Below, piece by piece: positions 51,470 through 61,141 of a stretch of DNA of 64,000 bases. How positions within the stretch are numbered: position 1 is the first letter of the stretch; each line of letters starts with the position of its first letter. Under the pieces are notes generated by a model. That model saw nothing but the letters and a program-made list of their open reading frames with translations, made no database searches and was not told where the DNA came from. Origin of the DNA: Trinickia sp. Y13 (lineage in GTDB: Bacteria; Pseudomonadota; Gammaproteobacteria; Burkholderiales; Burkholderiaceae); contig NZ_JAKWFK010000012.1 of NCBI RefSeq assembly GCF_029522115.1, positions 106,750 to 170,749 of the forward strand, written 5' to 3'. The translations under genes were made by a program, and so were the position numbers.

Positions 51470-52930
51470 ATGCAAATCGATTCAGGCTTCACTTTCGTTC
51501 TCTTTGGCGGGACTGGCGATCTGTCGATGCGAAAGATCCTTCCGGCGCTCTACGAGGCCCACCGCGCGGGCATGCTCTCCGAACACGGCAGGATCGTCGC
51601 CGTGGCCCGGCACGCCGCCGACCGCGACGGCTACCTCGAGTGGGTCGACAGCAACGTAAAGGCCCATGTGTCGAAGGGCGGCCTGGATCAAGCCGCCTGG
51701 CAACGCTTTCTCGATCGCATCGCCTACGTGAAGCTCGATCTGGGCAAGCCCGAGGATTTCGTCCTGCTGCGCGACGCGCTCGAGAACCACGCCGGCACGC
51801 GCGTGTTCTATTTGGCGACGGGGCCGTCGTTGTTCGTGCCGATTTGCCGCGCGCTCGCCTCGGTCGGCCTGAACGAGAACGCCCGCATCGTGCTCGAAAA
51901 GCCGCTCGGCTACGACTTGCGCTCGTCCAACGCGATCAACGACGCCGTGGGCGAGATCTTCGCCGAGGAACAGATCTATCGAATCGACCACTACCTCGGC
52001 AAGGAGCCCGTGCAGAACTTACTCGCGCTGCGTTTCGGCAATGCGCTGTTCGAGCCGCTGTGGCGCCGCGAGTGGGTGGAGAGCATTCAGATCACGATCG
52101 CCGAGGAGCTGGGCGTCGAAGGGCGCGGCGATTTCTACGACAATACGGGCGCGCTGCGCGACATGGTGCAGAACCACCTGTTGCAGTTGCTGTCGATTGT
52201 CGCGATGGAACCGCCCCACTCCATGGATTCGGACTCGGTCCGCGACGAAAAGCTGCGCGTGCTGCGCGCACTGAAGCCGATCGATACGCGCGACATCTCC
52301 AAGATCGCGGTGCGCGGCCAGTACCACGCGGGCGTCATCAAAGGCACCTCGGTCCCCGCCTATGCGACCGAGCACGGCGTCAAGCCGCAAAGCACGACCG
52401 AAACCTTCGTCGCGCTGAAAGTCGAAATCGAAAACTGGCGTTGGTCGGGCGTGCCGTTCTTCCTGCGCACGGGCAAGCGCCTGGCCGAACGCGTCGCCGA
52501 GATCGTCGTCAACTTCCGGCCCGTGCCGCATTCGGCGCTCGGCGCACCGGCGCTTCGGCCCGGCGCGAACCGTCTCGTGATCCGGCTGCAGCCGAACGAG
52601 TCGATCCGCCTTTACTGCCTGGCCAAGCAGCCGGGCGAAGGGATGAACCTCTCGAGCGTCCATCTGGATCTCGCCTTCGACCAGTTCTTCAAGGAAGGCC
52701 AGATGGAGGCGTACCAACGCCTGCTGCTCGACGTCATCAACGGGCGCCTTGCCCTGTTCGTGCGGCGCGACGAACAAGAGGCCGCCTGGCGCTGGGTCGA
52801 GCCCATCCTGAACGAATGGGCTGCCTCGAACAAGCCGCCCAAGCCTTATGCGTCGGGCACTTGGGGCCCGGCCGCTGCGAGCGCGATGCTCGCTCAGCAC
52901 GGCACCTGCTGGCTCGAGGAAGAAAATTGA
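51470..52930 (+). CDS. zwf: Glucose-6-phosphate 1-dehydrogenase
   Basis: A 486-aa enzyme oxidising glucose 6-phosphate to 6-phosphogluconolactone with NADP+ or NAD+. The dinucleotide-binding loop is GGTGDL (13-18), a mild variant of the usual GASGDL. The active site RIDHYLGKE spans 171-179 with D173, H174 and K178. VLEKPLGYDL and PPHSMDSDSVRDEKL are further signatures. Start MQIDSGFTFV at 51470 is chosen by homology pattern. First gene of zwf-pgl-glk/hexR, directly downstream of the HexR operator. Confidence 0.96.
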   Translation: MQIDSGFTFVLFGGTGDLSMRKILPALYEAHRAGMLSEHGRIVAVARHAADRDGYLEWVDSNVKAHVSKGGLDQAAWQRFLDRIAYVKLDLGKPEDFVLLRDALENHAGTRVFYLATGPSLFVPICRALASVGLNENARIVLEKPLGYDLRSSNAINDAVGEIFAEEQIYRIDHYLGKEPVQNLLALRFGNALFEPLWRREWVESIQITIAEELGVEGRGDFYDNTGALRDMVQNHLLQLLSIVAMEPPHSMDSDSVRDEKLRVLRALKPIDTRDISKIAVRGQYHAGVIKGTSVPAYATEHGVKPQSTTETFVALKVEIENWRWSGVPFFLRTGKRLAERVAEIVVNFRPVPHSALGAPALRPGANRLVIRLQPNESIRLYCLAKQPGEGMNLSSVHLDLAFDQFFKEGQMEAYQRLLLDVINGRLALFVRRDEQEAAWRWVEPILNEWAASNKPPKPYASGTWGPAAASAMLAQHGTCWLEEEN

Positions 52931-53041
52931 TCTGATGCAAGAACGGCTCGGCGGCACTATGCTGCGCGGCGTACTCGAGCTTCGAGCGCGCGGCTTCGCT
53001 GCCGGCGATGTTGGACATACAAAAAGCAGTCTGGAGGAGAA

Positions 53042-53734
53042 GTGATCGAGCTTCACGCTTTTGACGACCCGCGCGCCCAAGCCGGCGCGCTGGCGAAAGC
53101 GGTCGGCGGCGCGCTCAGCGCGTCGCTTGCCGCGGCTATCGGCACGCGCGCCACGCTCGCCGTCTCGGGCGGCACGAGCCCGCGCCCGTTCTTTCAGGCC
53201 CTTGCGCTCGAATCGCTCGATTGGGCGCGCGTGGACGTGACGCTGGTCGACGATCGTTGGGTGGCCGAAACCGACAACGCGAGCAACGCGCGGCTCGTGC
53301 GCGAAACGCTGCTCACGCAGGCGGCCAGCGCCGCGCGCTTCGCGCCGCTCGTCGACGTATCGGTCTCGCTCGACGCACGCGTTGCCGCGTTGAACGCCGA
53401 TCCATCGTATGCCCAGCCGAACGTCGCCGTGCTCGGCATGGGCGAGGACGGTCACACGGCGTCGCTGTTCGCCGATGCGCCCGCTCACGAATGGACGCAC
53501 GCGCTGCAAACCGGCGAGCGCTACGTCGCCGTCCATCCGGGCGCGGCGCCGCACGCGCGCATCAGCCTGTCGATGTCCGCCCTCAAGCGGGTCGAGCGGC
53601 TGTTTCTGTTGATCTCGGGCGAACGCAAGCTCGACGTGCTCAAGGCGGCCGCATCCGCGCCACAAGAAAACGCCATCTCGAAGCTGGCAAACGACAAGGG
53701 AGTCAGACTCGATGTCTACTGGTCTGCAAAATAA
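53042..53734 (+). CDS. pgl: 6-phosphogluconolactonase
   Basis: A 230-aa lactonase that hydrolyses 6-phosphoglucono-1,5-lactone. Family motifs: [17 protein letters not shown] (sugar-phosphate loop), [30 protein letters not shown] with the catalytic His, and [13 protein letters not shown]. The GTG start at 53042 follows TGGAGGAGAA. Its 3' end overlaps glk/hexR by 23 bases, so the genes are coupled. Confidence 0.95.
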   Translation: MIELHAFDDPRAQAGALAKAVGGALSASLAAAIGTRATLAVSGGTSPRPFFQALALESLDWARVDVTLVDDRWVAETDNASNARLVRETLLTQAASAARFAPLVDVSVSLDARVAALNADPSYAQPNVAVLGMGEDGHTASLFADAPAHEWTHALQTGERYVAVHPGAAPHARISLSMSALKRVERLFLLISGERKLDVLKAAASAPQENAISKLANDKGVRLDVYWSAK

Positions 53735-55634
53735 GGCGGTTTCGATACCCGGCGCACGCCAGCACGCCGACGGTCCGCGCCTGCTGGCCGATATCGGCGG
53801 CACCAACGCGCGCTTCGCGCTCGAAACGGAACCCGGGGAGGTTTCGCAGATCCGCGTCTATCCCTGCGCCGACTATCCGACGATCGAAGACGTCCTCAAG
53901 AAGTACTTGAAGGACGCGAAGGTCGGCCGCGTCAATCATGCGGCAATCGCCATCGCCAACCCCGTGGACGGCGATCACGTCAGCATGACCAACTTCAAGT
54001 GGGCGTTCTCGATCGAGGCGACGCGGCGCGCGCTCGGCTTCGATACACTGCTCGTCGTCAACGATTTCACCGCGCTCGCCATGGCGCTGCCGGGCCTCAC
54101 CGACGCGCAGCGCCTGCAAGTGGGCGGCGGCGCGCGCCGGCAGAACAGCGTGATCGGGCTGCTCGGCCCCGGCACGGGCCTGGGCGTATCGGGGCTGATT
54201 CCTGCCGACGATCGCTGGATCGCGCTCGGCAGCGAAGGCGGCCACGCGAGCTTCGCGCCGCAGGACGAGCGCGAAGATCTCGTCATGCAGTACGCGCGCA
54301 AGAAGTGGCCGCACGTCTCGTTCGAGCGCGTCGCGGCCGGGCCGGGCATCGAGCTCATTTACCGCGCGCTGGCGGCCCGCGACAAGAAACGCGTCCCGGC
54401 TACCGTCGATCCTGCCGAGGTCGTCACGCGCGCCCATGCGGGCGAAGCGCTCGCGCTCGAGGCGGTCGATTGCTTCTGCGGCATCCTCGGCACGTTCGCG
54501 GGCAATCTTGCCGTGACCCTCGGCGCGCTGGGCGGCATCTATATTGGCGGCGGCGTCGTGCTCAAGCTCGGCGAGTTGTTCATGCGCTCCTCGTTCCGTC
54601 AGCGCTTCGAGGCCAAAGGCCGGTTCGAGCCGTATCTGGCCAACGTGCCGACCTACCTCATCACCGCCGAGTATCCGGCGTTCCTCGGCGTGTCCGCGAT
54701 CCTGGCCGAACAATTGTCGAACCGGGCCGGCGGCGGCTCGTCGGCCGTGTTCGAGCGCATCCGCCAAATGCGCGACGCTTTGACGCCGGCCGAGCGCCGC
54801 GTGGCCGATCTCGCGCTCAATCATCCGCGCTCGATCATCAGCGACCCGATCGTCGATATCGCGCGCAAGGCCGATGTCAGTCAGCCAACCGTGATCCGCT
54901 TCTGCCGCTCGCTCGGTTGCCAGGGGCTGTCCGACTTCAAGCTCAAGCTCGCGACCGGCCTCACGGGCACGATCCCGGTCAGCCATAGCCAGGTGCATCT
55001 GGGCGATACGGCGACCGACTTCGGGGCGAAGGTGCTCGACAACACGGTCTCGGCCATCTTGCAGTTGCGCGAGCATTTGAACTTCGACCATGTCGAACGG
55101 GCCATCGAGGTGCTGAACGGCGCGCGGCGCATCGAGTTCTATGGGCTCGGCAATTCGAACATCGTTGCGCAAGACGCGCACTACAAATTCTTCCGCTTCG
55201 GCATCCCGACGATCGCTTACGGCGATCTATATATGCAGGCGGCGTCGGCCGCGCTGCTCGGCAAGGGTGACGTGATCGTGGCGGTGTCGAAGTCCGGGCG
55301 CGCGCCGGAACTGCTGCGCGTGCTCGAAGTGGCCATGCAGGCCGGCGCACAGGTGATCGCGATCACGTCGAGCAACACGCCGCTCGCCAAGCGCGCTACC
55401 GTCGCGCTGGAAACCGATCACATCGAGATCCGCGAATCGCAGTTGTCGATGATTTCTCGCATCCTGCATCTCGTGATGATCGACATCTTGGCCGTGGGCG
55501 TGGCGATTCGCCGCGCCGAGCCTACGGCGGAGATGGCGCAAGCCGTCGTGAAGGCGCGTTCTGCCTCCACCGACGACGCCACCGCCGTGCTCGACTGGCT
55601 CAGCCACGGGGCGGCGTCCTCGGCGGCGGATTGA
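53712..55634 (+). CDS. glk: Bifunctional glucokinase / HexR (RpiR-type) transcriptional regulator
   Basis: A 640-aa fusion. Residues about 20-335 are an ATP-dependent glucokinase ([12 protein letters not shown] at 26-37, [24 protein letters not shown] and [15 protein letters not shown]). Residues about 345-425 are an RpiR HTH ([17 protein letters not shown]), and about 465-600 a sugar-phosphate SIS domain ([35 protein letters not shown]). In Pseudomonas glk and hexR are separate genes; the fusion is a known Burkholderia feature. It joins the glucose-phosphorylating enzyme with the KDPG-sensing repressor of the same operon. The ATG at 53712 lies inside pgl. Confidence 0.95.
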   Translation: MSTGLQNKAVSIPGARQHADGPRLLADIGGTNARFALETEPGEVSQIRVYPCADYPTIEDVLKKYLKDAKVGRVNHAAIAIANPVDGDHVSMTNFKWAFSIEATRRALGFDTLLVVNDFTALAMALPGLTDAQRLQVGGGARRQNSVIGLLGPGTGLGVSGLIPADDRWIALGSEGGHASFAPQDEREDLVMQYARKKWPHVSFERVAAGPGIELIYRALAARDKKRVPATVDPAEVVTRAHAGEALALEAVDCFCGILGTFAGNLAVTLGALGGIYIGGGVVLKLGELFMRSSFRQRFEAKGRFEPYLANVPTYLITAEYPAFLGVSAILAEQLSNRAGGGSSAVFERIRQMRDALTPAERRVADLALNHPRSIISDPIVDIARKADVSQPTVIRFCRSLGCQGLSDFKLKLATGLTGTIPVSHSQVHLGDTATDFGAKVLDNTVSAILQLREHLNFDHVERAIEVLNGARRIEFYGLGNSNIVAQDAHYKFFRFGIPTIAYGDLYMQAASAALLGKGDVIVAVSKSGRAPELLRVLEVAMQAGAQVIAITSSNTPLAKRATVALETDHIEIRESQLSMISRILHLVMIDILAVGVAIRRAEPTAEMAQAVVKARSASTDDATAVLDWLSHGAASSAAD

Positions 55635-55636
55635 GC

Positions 55637-55670
55637 GCGGCGGCGCGCCGGGGCCTCGGCCCTGGCGCGC
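55637..55670 (+). other. Strong hairpin just after glk/hexR
   Basis: GCGGCGCGCC (55637-55646) pairs with GGCGCGCCGC (55661-55670), and an inner GGGGC/GCCCT helix extends the stem to about 15 bp around CTCG. No T run follows, so it is either a Rho-assisted or non-canonical terminator or an mRNA-stabilising element. Confidence 0.5.
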
Positions 55671-56186
55671 CGCGCGTGGCACCTCGCCTTCCTTGCGAAC
55701 GACGCTTGCACCAAGCCGATCGTCCTTTCCTTCTCGCCTTGCCGCGATCGCACAAACGCTCGCACCCCACCCCGGCCAACCGGCAAAAATGCCGCGAGCG
55801 CCCCTCCTTACTGGCGCGCTCGCCCGGCTCTGCACCGAAACGTCGACTTTTCTTCAACGTATTCGCAACAATGGTGCGTCAAAAAATGTCGCGCCCGCGC
55901 AACACTTCAAGGAAAGAATTAAGCATCCGCTTTCACCTCTTTCCTTATCTGGCAAGGCCCTGCATGATTCGTCGGCGGATATAGTCCTTTTCACTACACG
56001 CAATAATGTTCGGCAACTAGTGTTTCTACCAATGAGGGTACGGAGGCCAGATGCCTAGTATCCCCATCGACGCCTGGACCCTGCGGCGGCGCCAAGACAC
56101 CCAAGAGGTGGAATGGGTCCGCGGCAAAGAAATTACCCAATCCGGGTTGCTCACACTGCAACTCTCTTCGTCTCGGAGACCATTTG
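55671..56186. other. Porin upstream region
   Basis: AT content rises from about 55850. TATAGT at 55980-55985 could be a -10 box, giving a leader of about 200 bases, as is common for regulated porins. A small reading frame with a good ribosome site (56051) is listed separately. Confidence 0.35.
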
Positions 56187-56254
56187 ATGAAAAAATCGCT
56201 TCTCGCCCTCGCCGTGACGAGCGCCTTCGCAGCACCGGCGTTCGCACAAAATAG
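56051..56254 (+). CDS. Possible upstream ORF overlapping the porin start
   Basis: A 67-codon frame starting MPSIPIDAWTLRRRQDTQEVE with GGAGGCCAG directly before the ATG. Its first 45 codons lie in the porin leader and the rest overlaps the porin gene in another frame. The first 30 residues are more protein-like than chance. It could be a leader peptide that tunes porin translation, or only a spurious frame. Confidence 0.2.
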   Translation: MPSIPIDAWTLRRRQDTQEVEWVRGKEITQSGLLTLQLSSSRRPFDEKIASRPRRDERLRSTGVRTK

Positions 56255-57305
56255 CGTTACGTTGTACGGCGTGATCGACGCCGGTCTTACGTATGTGAAC
56301 AATGCTGGCGGCGCCAGCAAGTGGGCCATGCAAAGCGGCATCGTTCAAGGCAGCCGTTGGGGCCTGAAGGGCTCGGAAGACCTGGGTGGCGGCACGAAGG
56401 CCATCTTCCAATTGGAAAACGGCTTCAACGTGTTCAACGGCGGCCTGGCTCAAGGTGGCCGTGAGTTCGGCCGTCAAGCCTACGTTGGCTTGTCGAACAA
56501 CCAATTCGGTACGTTGACGCTCGGTCGTCAATACGATCCGGTGGTCGACAACGCACAGGCAACGACGTTCAACGGCCAATGGGGCGCCTACTTCTCGCAC
56601 CCCGGCGACATCGACAACACGGATAACGGCTTCCGCGTGAACAATGCGGTCAAGTACGTTTCGCCGCGCTTCGGTGGCGTTCAAGGCGAATTGTTCTACG
56701 CATTCGGCGGCGTGGCTGGCCAGTTCGGCGCCCAAAGCACGATCGGCGCAGGCTTGAACTACTCGGGCGGCCCGCTGTACATCGGCTTGGGCTACTTCTA
56801 CGCGAAGAACCCGGGCCTCGCCTCGAGCACGGTTGCGACCGATGGCAACTTCGGCACGTCCACGGGCATCTGGACGCTGGTCGGCGCGCCCCGGAACATG
56901 CAAAGCATCAGCGGCGGCGCAACGTACACGTTCGGCCCGGCCACTGTCGGTGCGAACATTTCGGACGTCCGTTTCAACGACGCGTTGGTGGCGGGCCAAA
57001 CGACCCGCTTCGACAGCTTCGAACTGTGGGGCAACTACAGCCTGACGCCGGCGGCAACGCTGGGCGCCGGCTACACCTACACGACGGGCAAGGTCGACGC
57101 GACGAGCCAAAAGCCGAAGTACGGTCAAGTCAACCTGATGGCCGACTACCGTTTGTCGAAGCGCACGGACGTCTATGCAATGGGCGTCTACCAGCACGCG
57201 ATGAGCGGCGGCGTGACGGCCGACATCTACGCCGGCATCACCGGCGCTGCCAGCACGAACAGCAACCAAGTGCTGGGCCGCGTCGGCATCCGTCACAAGT
57301 TCTAA
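56187..57305 (+). CDS. Gram-negative porin (OmpC-like, Burkholderia type)
   Basis: A 372-aa outer-membrane porin. Signal peptide MKKSLLALAVTSAFAAPAFA is followed by QNSVTLYGVIDAGLTYVNN, the typical first strand. Loop 3 constriction elements (LGRQYDPVVDNAQATTFNGQWG) and repeated strand patterns to the C-terminal RVGIRHKF are present; the final Phe is the BAM recognition residue. CGGAGACCATTTG precedes the ATG. Codon usage is strongly biased (AAG, CGT, GGC, AAC), suggesting very high expression. A trimer of 16-strand barrels is expected. Confidence 0.93.
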   Translation: MKKSLLALAVTSAFAAPAFAQNSVTLYGVIDAGLTYVNNAGGASKWAMQSGIVQGSRWGLKGSEDLGGGTKAIFQLENGFNVFNGGLAQGGREFGRQAYVGLSNNQFGTLTLGRQYDPVVDNAQATTFNGQWGAYFSHPGDIDNTDNGFRVNNAVKYVSPRFGGVQGELFYAFGGVAGQFGAQSTIGAGLNYSGGPLYIGLGYFYAKNPGLASSTVATDGNFGTSTGIWTLVGAPRNMQSISGGATYTFGPATVGANISDVRFNDALVAGQTTRFDSFELWGNYSLTPAATLGAGYTYTTGKVDATSQKPKYGQVNLMADYRLSKRTDVYAMGVYQHAMSGGVTADIYAGITGAASTNSNQVLGRVGIRHKF

Positions 57306-57369
57306 GCACAGCGACATGTCATCCGGTGGGTTTCGGCCCGCCGGAGCATGGTTGCCGCAGCATCTTCAA

Positions 57370-57393
57370 AGCGCCCCTCGGGGCGCTTTTTTT
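57370..57393 (+). terminator. Rho-independent terminator of the porin gene
   Basis: AGCGCCCC (57370-57377) and GGGGCGCT (57380-57387) form a tight stem followed by seven T. Confidence 0.92.
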
Positions 57394-57541
57394 GTGCCCG
57401 CTCGTCCCGCATTAGCCATTTGGCCAGCGGCCCCACCGCCCCGCTTTCGGTACAATTGGCGCCATCCTACCGGTCATGGCCGCGGCGCTCGATGCGCCGG
57501 CGCCTGCCTTTAGCCGGTCCCTCGTCGATCCCATTTCGCCC

Positions 57542-58825
57542 ATGTCCAGCAATCAAGCCCTCTTTGAACGCGCACAGCAAACCATCCCCGGCGGCGTCAA
57601 TTCGCCCGTGCGGGCCTTTCGCTCAGTAGGCGGCACGCCCCGCTTCGTCAAACGCGCTCAGGGGCCGTACTTCTGGGATGCCGAAGGCACGCGCTACATC
57701 GACTACATCGGTTCGTGGGGCCCGATGATCGTCGGCCACGTCCACCCCGAAGTGCTCGAAGCCGTGCAGCGCGTGCTCGTGGATGGGTTTTCCTTCGGCG
57801 CGCCAACCGAGGCGGAAATCGAGATCGCCGAGGAAATCTGCAAGCTAATGCCCTCGATCGAAAAGGTGCGCTTGGTGTCGAGCGGCACCGAAGCCACCAT
57901 GAGCGCACTGCGCCTCGCGCGCGGCTTCACGCAGCGCAATCGCATCGTCAAATTCGAAGGCTGCTATCACGGGCACGCCGATAGCCTGCTCGTCAAAGCG
58001 GGCTCGGGCTTGCTCACGTTCGGCAATCCCACGTCGGCCGGCGTCCCGGCGGATATCACGAAGCACACCACAGTGCTCGAATACAACAACACGCAGGCGC
58101 TCGAGGAAGCATTCGCGGCCTTCGGCGACGAAATCGCAGCCGTCATCGTCGAGCCCGTGGCCGGCAACATGAACCTCGTGCGCGGCAACCCGGCGTTTCT
58201 GCAAGCGCTGCGGCGTCTGTGCACGCATCACGGCGCCGTGCTGATTTTCGACGAAGTCATGTGCGGCTTTCGCGTGGCGCTCGGCGGCGCTCAGGCGCTG
58301 TACGGCATCACCCCGGATCTCACCTGCCTTGGCAAAGTGATCGGCGGCGGCATGCCGGCAGCGGCGTTCGGCGGGCGGCGCGACATCATGTCGCTGCTCG
58401 CGCCGGAAGGCGCCGTCTATCAGGCGGGCACGCTCTCGGGAAACCCGATCGCCGTTGCGGCAGGCCTGAAGACGCTCGAGTTGATTCAAGCGCCCGGTTT
58501 CTACGATCGTCTGTCGGCGCAAACGGCGCGGCTCGCGAGCGGCTTGACGGCCGCGGCGCGCGAGGCGGGCGCGACGTTCTGCGCCGACGCCGTGGGCGGC
58601 ATGTTCGGACTGTACTTCACCGAGCGAGTGCCGGCGAGCTTCGCCGACGTCTCGCATAGCGACATTGCGCGTTTCAACACGTTCTTCCATCAAATGCTCG
58701 ATGCCGGCGTGTACTTCGCGCCGTCGGCCTACGAGGCAGGCTTCGTGTCGAGCGCCCACGACGACGCCGTGATCGACGCGACGATCGAAGCGGCGCGCGG
58801 CGCGTTCGCCGTGCGCGCGTCCTAA
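57542..58825 (+). CDS. hemL: Glutamate-1-semialdehyde 2,1-aminomutase
   Basis: A 427-aa PLP enzyme making 5-aminolevulinate in the C5 heme pathway. Signatures: [61 protein letters not shown] and the PLP-lysine K265 in [16 protein letters not shown]. Start [12 protein letters not shown] at 57542 is the family start; an in-frame ATG 66 bases earlier is less likely. A TACAAT at 57451-57456 may be its -10 box. Confidence 0.97.
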   Translation: MSSNQALFERAQQTIPGGVNSPVRAFRSVGGTPRFVKRAQGPYFWDAEGTRYIDYIGSWGPMIVGHVHPEVLEAVQRVLVDGFSFGAPTEAEIEIAEEICKLMPSIEKVRLVSSGTEATMSALRLARGFTQRNRIVKFEGCYHGHADSLLVKAGSGLLTFGNPTSAGVPADITKHTTVLEYNNTQALEEAFAAFGDEIAAVIVEPVAGNMNLVRGNPAFLQALRRLCTHHGAVLIFDEVMCGFRVALGGAQALYGITPDLTCLGKVIGGGMPAAAFGGRRDIMSLLAPEGAVYQAGTLSGNPIAVAAGLKTLELIQAPGFYDRLSAQTARLASGLTAAAREAGATFCADAVGGMFGLYFTERVPASFADVSHSDIARFNTFFHQMLDAGVYFAPSAYEAGFVSSAHDDAVIDATIEAARGAFAVRAS

Positions 58826-58837
58826 CCCCGCGCGCCG

Positions 58838-59959
58838 ATGTTCTCCGAAGCCGACTTCATCCATATGCAGCGCGCGCTCACGCTCGCTGCGCGCGGCATG
58901 TACACGACCACGCCGAATCCGCGCGTGGGTTGCGTGCTCGTCAAAGACGGCATGCCGATCGGCGAAGGCTATACACAACCGGCCGGGCAGGACCACGCCG
59001 AGGTGCAGGCGCTCAAGGACGCGCGGCGGCGCGGACATGATCCTCAGGGCGCGACGGCCTATGTTTCGCTCGAACCGTGCAGCCACTTCGGTCGCACGCC
59101 GCCGTGCGTGCATGCCTTGATCGACGCGCGCGTGAAGCGCGTCATCGCGGCGATGGAAGATCCGAATCCGCAGGTATCCGGGCGGGGGCTATCGAGGCTG
59201 CGCGAAGCGGGCATCGACGTGCGCTGTGGCTTGCTGGCGAATGAAGCGCGCGAATTGAACATCGGTTTCGTGTCGCGCATGACGCGCGCGCGGCCGTGGG
59301 TGCGAATGAAAGTTGCGGCATCGCTCGACGGGCGCACGGCGCTGCCTTCGGGCGAAAGCCAGTGGATCACGGGCGCCGCCGCGCGCGCCGATGGCCACGC
59401 CTGGCGCGCACGCGCTTGTGCGATCTTGACGGGCATCGGCACGGTGCGCGACGACGATCCGCAACTGACGGTGCGCGAAGTGCAAACGCCGCGACAACCG
59501 CTGCGGGTGCTCGTCGATAGCCGCTTGGACGTGCCGCTCACGGCGCGCTTGCTCGACGGCGCCCCGCCGCTCGTCTTTTGCGGGCGCATCGAACCCAGCA
59601 ATGCGGCGCGGGCCAACGCGTTGGCTGCGCGCGGCGCCGAAGTCGTGCCGCTTGCGAACGCGCACGGCAAGGTCGATTTACCCGCGATGCTGAAGGTGCT
59701 AGGCGAGCGCGGCATCAACGAACTGCATGTCGAAGCGGGACATAAGCTCAATGGCTCGCTGCTGCGCGAGGGGTGCGTGGACGAACTGCTCGTCTATCTG
59801 GCGCCCAGTCTCCTCGGTTCGGATTCAGCCGGGATGTTCGACTTGGCCGCGCCAGCCACGCTCGATGCACGCACCCGGCTGGTCTTTCACACGGTCGAGC
59901 GCATTGGCGACGATCTTCGCATCTTGGCGCGACTGCAACCGCCGTCCGCACCCAATTGA
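58838..59959 (+). CDS. ribD: Riboflavin biosynthesis deaminase/reductase RibD
   Basis: A 373-aa bifunctional enzyme. The N-terminal deaminase (1-145) has zinc ligands H53 in QDHAEVQAL and C81, C90 in PCSHFGRTPPC. The C-terminal reductase (about 150-370) has KVAASLDGRTALPSGESQWITG and GTVRDDDPQLTVR. It converts the GTP-derived pyrimidine to 5-amino-6-ribitylamino-uracil phosphate. It follows hemL by 12 bases and precedes ribE by 19 bases. Confidence 0.96.
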   Translation: MFSEADFIHMQRALTLAARGMYTTTPNPRVGCVLVKDGMPIGEGYTQPAGQDHAEVQALKDARRRGHDPQGATAYVSLEPCSHFGRTPPCVHALIDARVKRVIAAMEDPNPQVSGRGLSRLREAGIDVRCGLLANEARELNIGFVSRMTRARPWVRMKVAASLDGRTALPSGESQWITGAAARADGHAWRARACAILTGIGTVRDDDPQLTVREVQTPRQPLRVLVDSRLDVPLTARLLDGAPPLVFCGRIEPSNAARANALAARGAEVVPLANAHGKVDLPAMLKVLGERGINELHVEAGHKLNGSLLREGCVDELLVYLAPSLLGSDSAGMFDLAAPATLDARTRLVFHTVERIGDDLRILARLQPPSAPN

Positions 59960-59978
59960 ACGATAAAGGAACACAACG

Positions 59979-60614
59979 ATGTTTACGGGAATCGTCGCGG
60001 CCGTGGGCCGCATCGAAGCAGTGAAGCCGCTCGGCGCGGATCCCGCTGCCGGTGTGCGCCTGACGGTGGATGCTGGGGCGCTCGATCTGACGGACGTGGC
60101 GCTTGGCGACAGCATCGCCATTCAGGGCGCTTGCATGACCGTCGTGGAAAAGACGGCGCGCACCTTCGACGTCGATGTCTCGCGCGAAAGCCTGAACTGC
60201 ACGGTTGGGCTTGCCGAGCCGGGCGAGGTCAATTTGGAGAAAGCGCTGACGGCGCATGAGCGGTTGGGCGGGCACATCGTCTCGGGCCACGTTGACGGGC
60301 TTGGCGTGGTCACGCGTTTTGCCGCTGTTGGCGAATCCCACGAGCTGCGCATCCTTGCGCCGCAGGACATCGGCCGCTACCTCGCCTACAAGGGCTCGAT
60401 CACGGTCAATGGCGTGAGCTTGACCGTCAATAGCGTTGACGATCGCGATGACGGCTGTGAGTTCTCGATCAATCTCATCCCGCATACCGTGGAAGTCACG
60501 ACGCTCAAGCACTTGAAGGCTGGGGCACGGGTGAATCTCGAAGTGGATTTGATTGCGCGGTATGTGGAGCGGATGCTCGCATCGTCTCCTGACGGCTATA
60601 AATCGTTGAAATGA
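59979..60614 (+). CDS. ribE: Riboflavin synthase, alpha subunit
   Basis: A 211-aa enzyme with two lumazine-binding repeats (about 1-97 and 98-200), each starting with the MFTGIVAAVGRIEAV or GHIVSGHVDGLGVV type pattern. It dismutates two dimethylribityllumazines to riboflavin. The last 16 residues lie inside an attachment-like site: the segment encoding IARYVERM recurs at 63282-63305 with a different tail (MLSTESPTKLR in place of MLASSPDGYKSLK). So the present C-terminus may have been supplied by the integrated element. AAAGGAACACAACG precedes the ATG. Confidence 0.95.
   Translation: MFTGIVAAVGRIEAVKPLGADPAAGVRLTVDAGALDLTDVALGDSIAIQGACMTVVEKTARTFDVDVSRESLNCTVGLAEPGEVNLEKALTAHERLGGHIVSGHVDGLGVVTRFAAVGESHELRILAPQDIGRYLAYKGSITVNGVSLTVNSVDDRDDGCEFSINLIPHTVEVTTLKHLKAGARVNLEVDLIARYVERMLASSPDGYKSLK
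60558..60575. repeat. Left attachment-like repeat inside the ribE 3' end
   Basis: CGGTATGTGGAGCGGATG, identical to 63288-63305. With the five bases ATTGC before it and one mismatch (G versus C) the match extends to 24 bases. Confidence 0.7.
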
Positions 60615-60678
60615 TTCGGTTTTTGGCGAGTTGACTGTCTGCTGCCGTATCACCAAATCTCGCTGAATCTACGGTTTG

Positions 60679-60703
60679 GTGACGGTATTTCTGACGGTAT
60701 ACG
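60679..60703. repeat. Left copy of 25-bp internal repeat (iterated GACGGTAT)
   Basis: Starts GTGACGGTATTTCTGACGG and ends TATACG; contains GACGGTAT twice, 12 bases apart. A third, inverted copy (GTATACCGTC, 60721-60730) forms a dyad with 60693-60702. Identical to 63199-63223. The layout resembles arm-type binding sites of tyrosine recombinases. Confidence 0.75.
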
Positions 60704-60750
60704 GCCGTTTTCTGCGGCTCGTATACCGTCGCGCCTCCGCAAGAACACAT

Positions 60751-61011
60751 CTACGAGCGTTGGCTTTCAGATACCGCGGCCTTCATCTTCTCAACCATCT
60801 GGTTCTTTCGGAACATCTTCTTCGCCAATGCAAGCTGAGTCCGCAGATGAGGAGCGAAATCGTCTCCCTTGCCCAGCTTGTCTGACTTGAGGAACGCATT
60901 GAGGTCTTGCATCCTTGCGAACTCGGGCTCCTGGAACAGTGAGTCCTCGTTACCAACGGTAAGGTAGACACCTGCATTGTCAAGGCTCTCAACGTATGGG
61001 CACACAACCAT
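60751..61011 (-). CDS. Hypothetical protein (86 aa), uncertain
   Basis: An open frame starting MVVCPYVESLDNAGVYLTVGNE, with charged helical character after residue 30 (ARMQDLNAFLKSDKLGKGDD, then KKMFRKNQMVEKMKAAV). The composition is protein-like and lower in GC than the core genome. The frame remains open 12 codons upstream of the ATG without a start, so it could be a 5'-truncated gene. No ribosome site is evident. Family not recognised. It is divergent from the two cargo genes. Confidence 0.4.
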   Translation of the reverse strand: MVVCPYVESLDNAGVYLTVGNEDSLFQEPEFARMQDLNAFLKSDKLGKGDDFAPHLRTQLALAKKMFRKNQMVEKMKAAVSESQRS

Positions 61012-61141
61012 GGCTCTAGCACGGCCGCAGTCCCGATCGTCAAGCTCTCAGTGTAAAATTTCACGTGTTCCATTTTTTGGTGCGCCGAGTAGATCTCACA
61101 CCCGCCGCCATTGATTCAGCAAACAGAGGGAGTGTGGCTTG

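Noticed and set aside
58700..58840. FMN riboswitch before ribD
   Set aside because: The hemL-ribD gap is only 12 bases and the end of hemL shows no FMN aptamer consensus.
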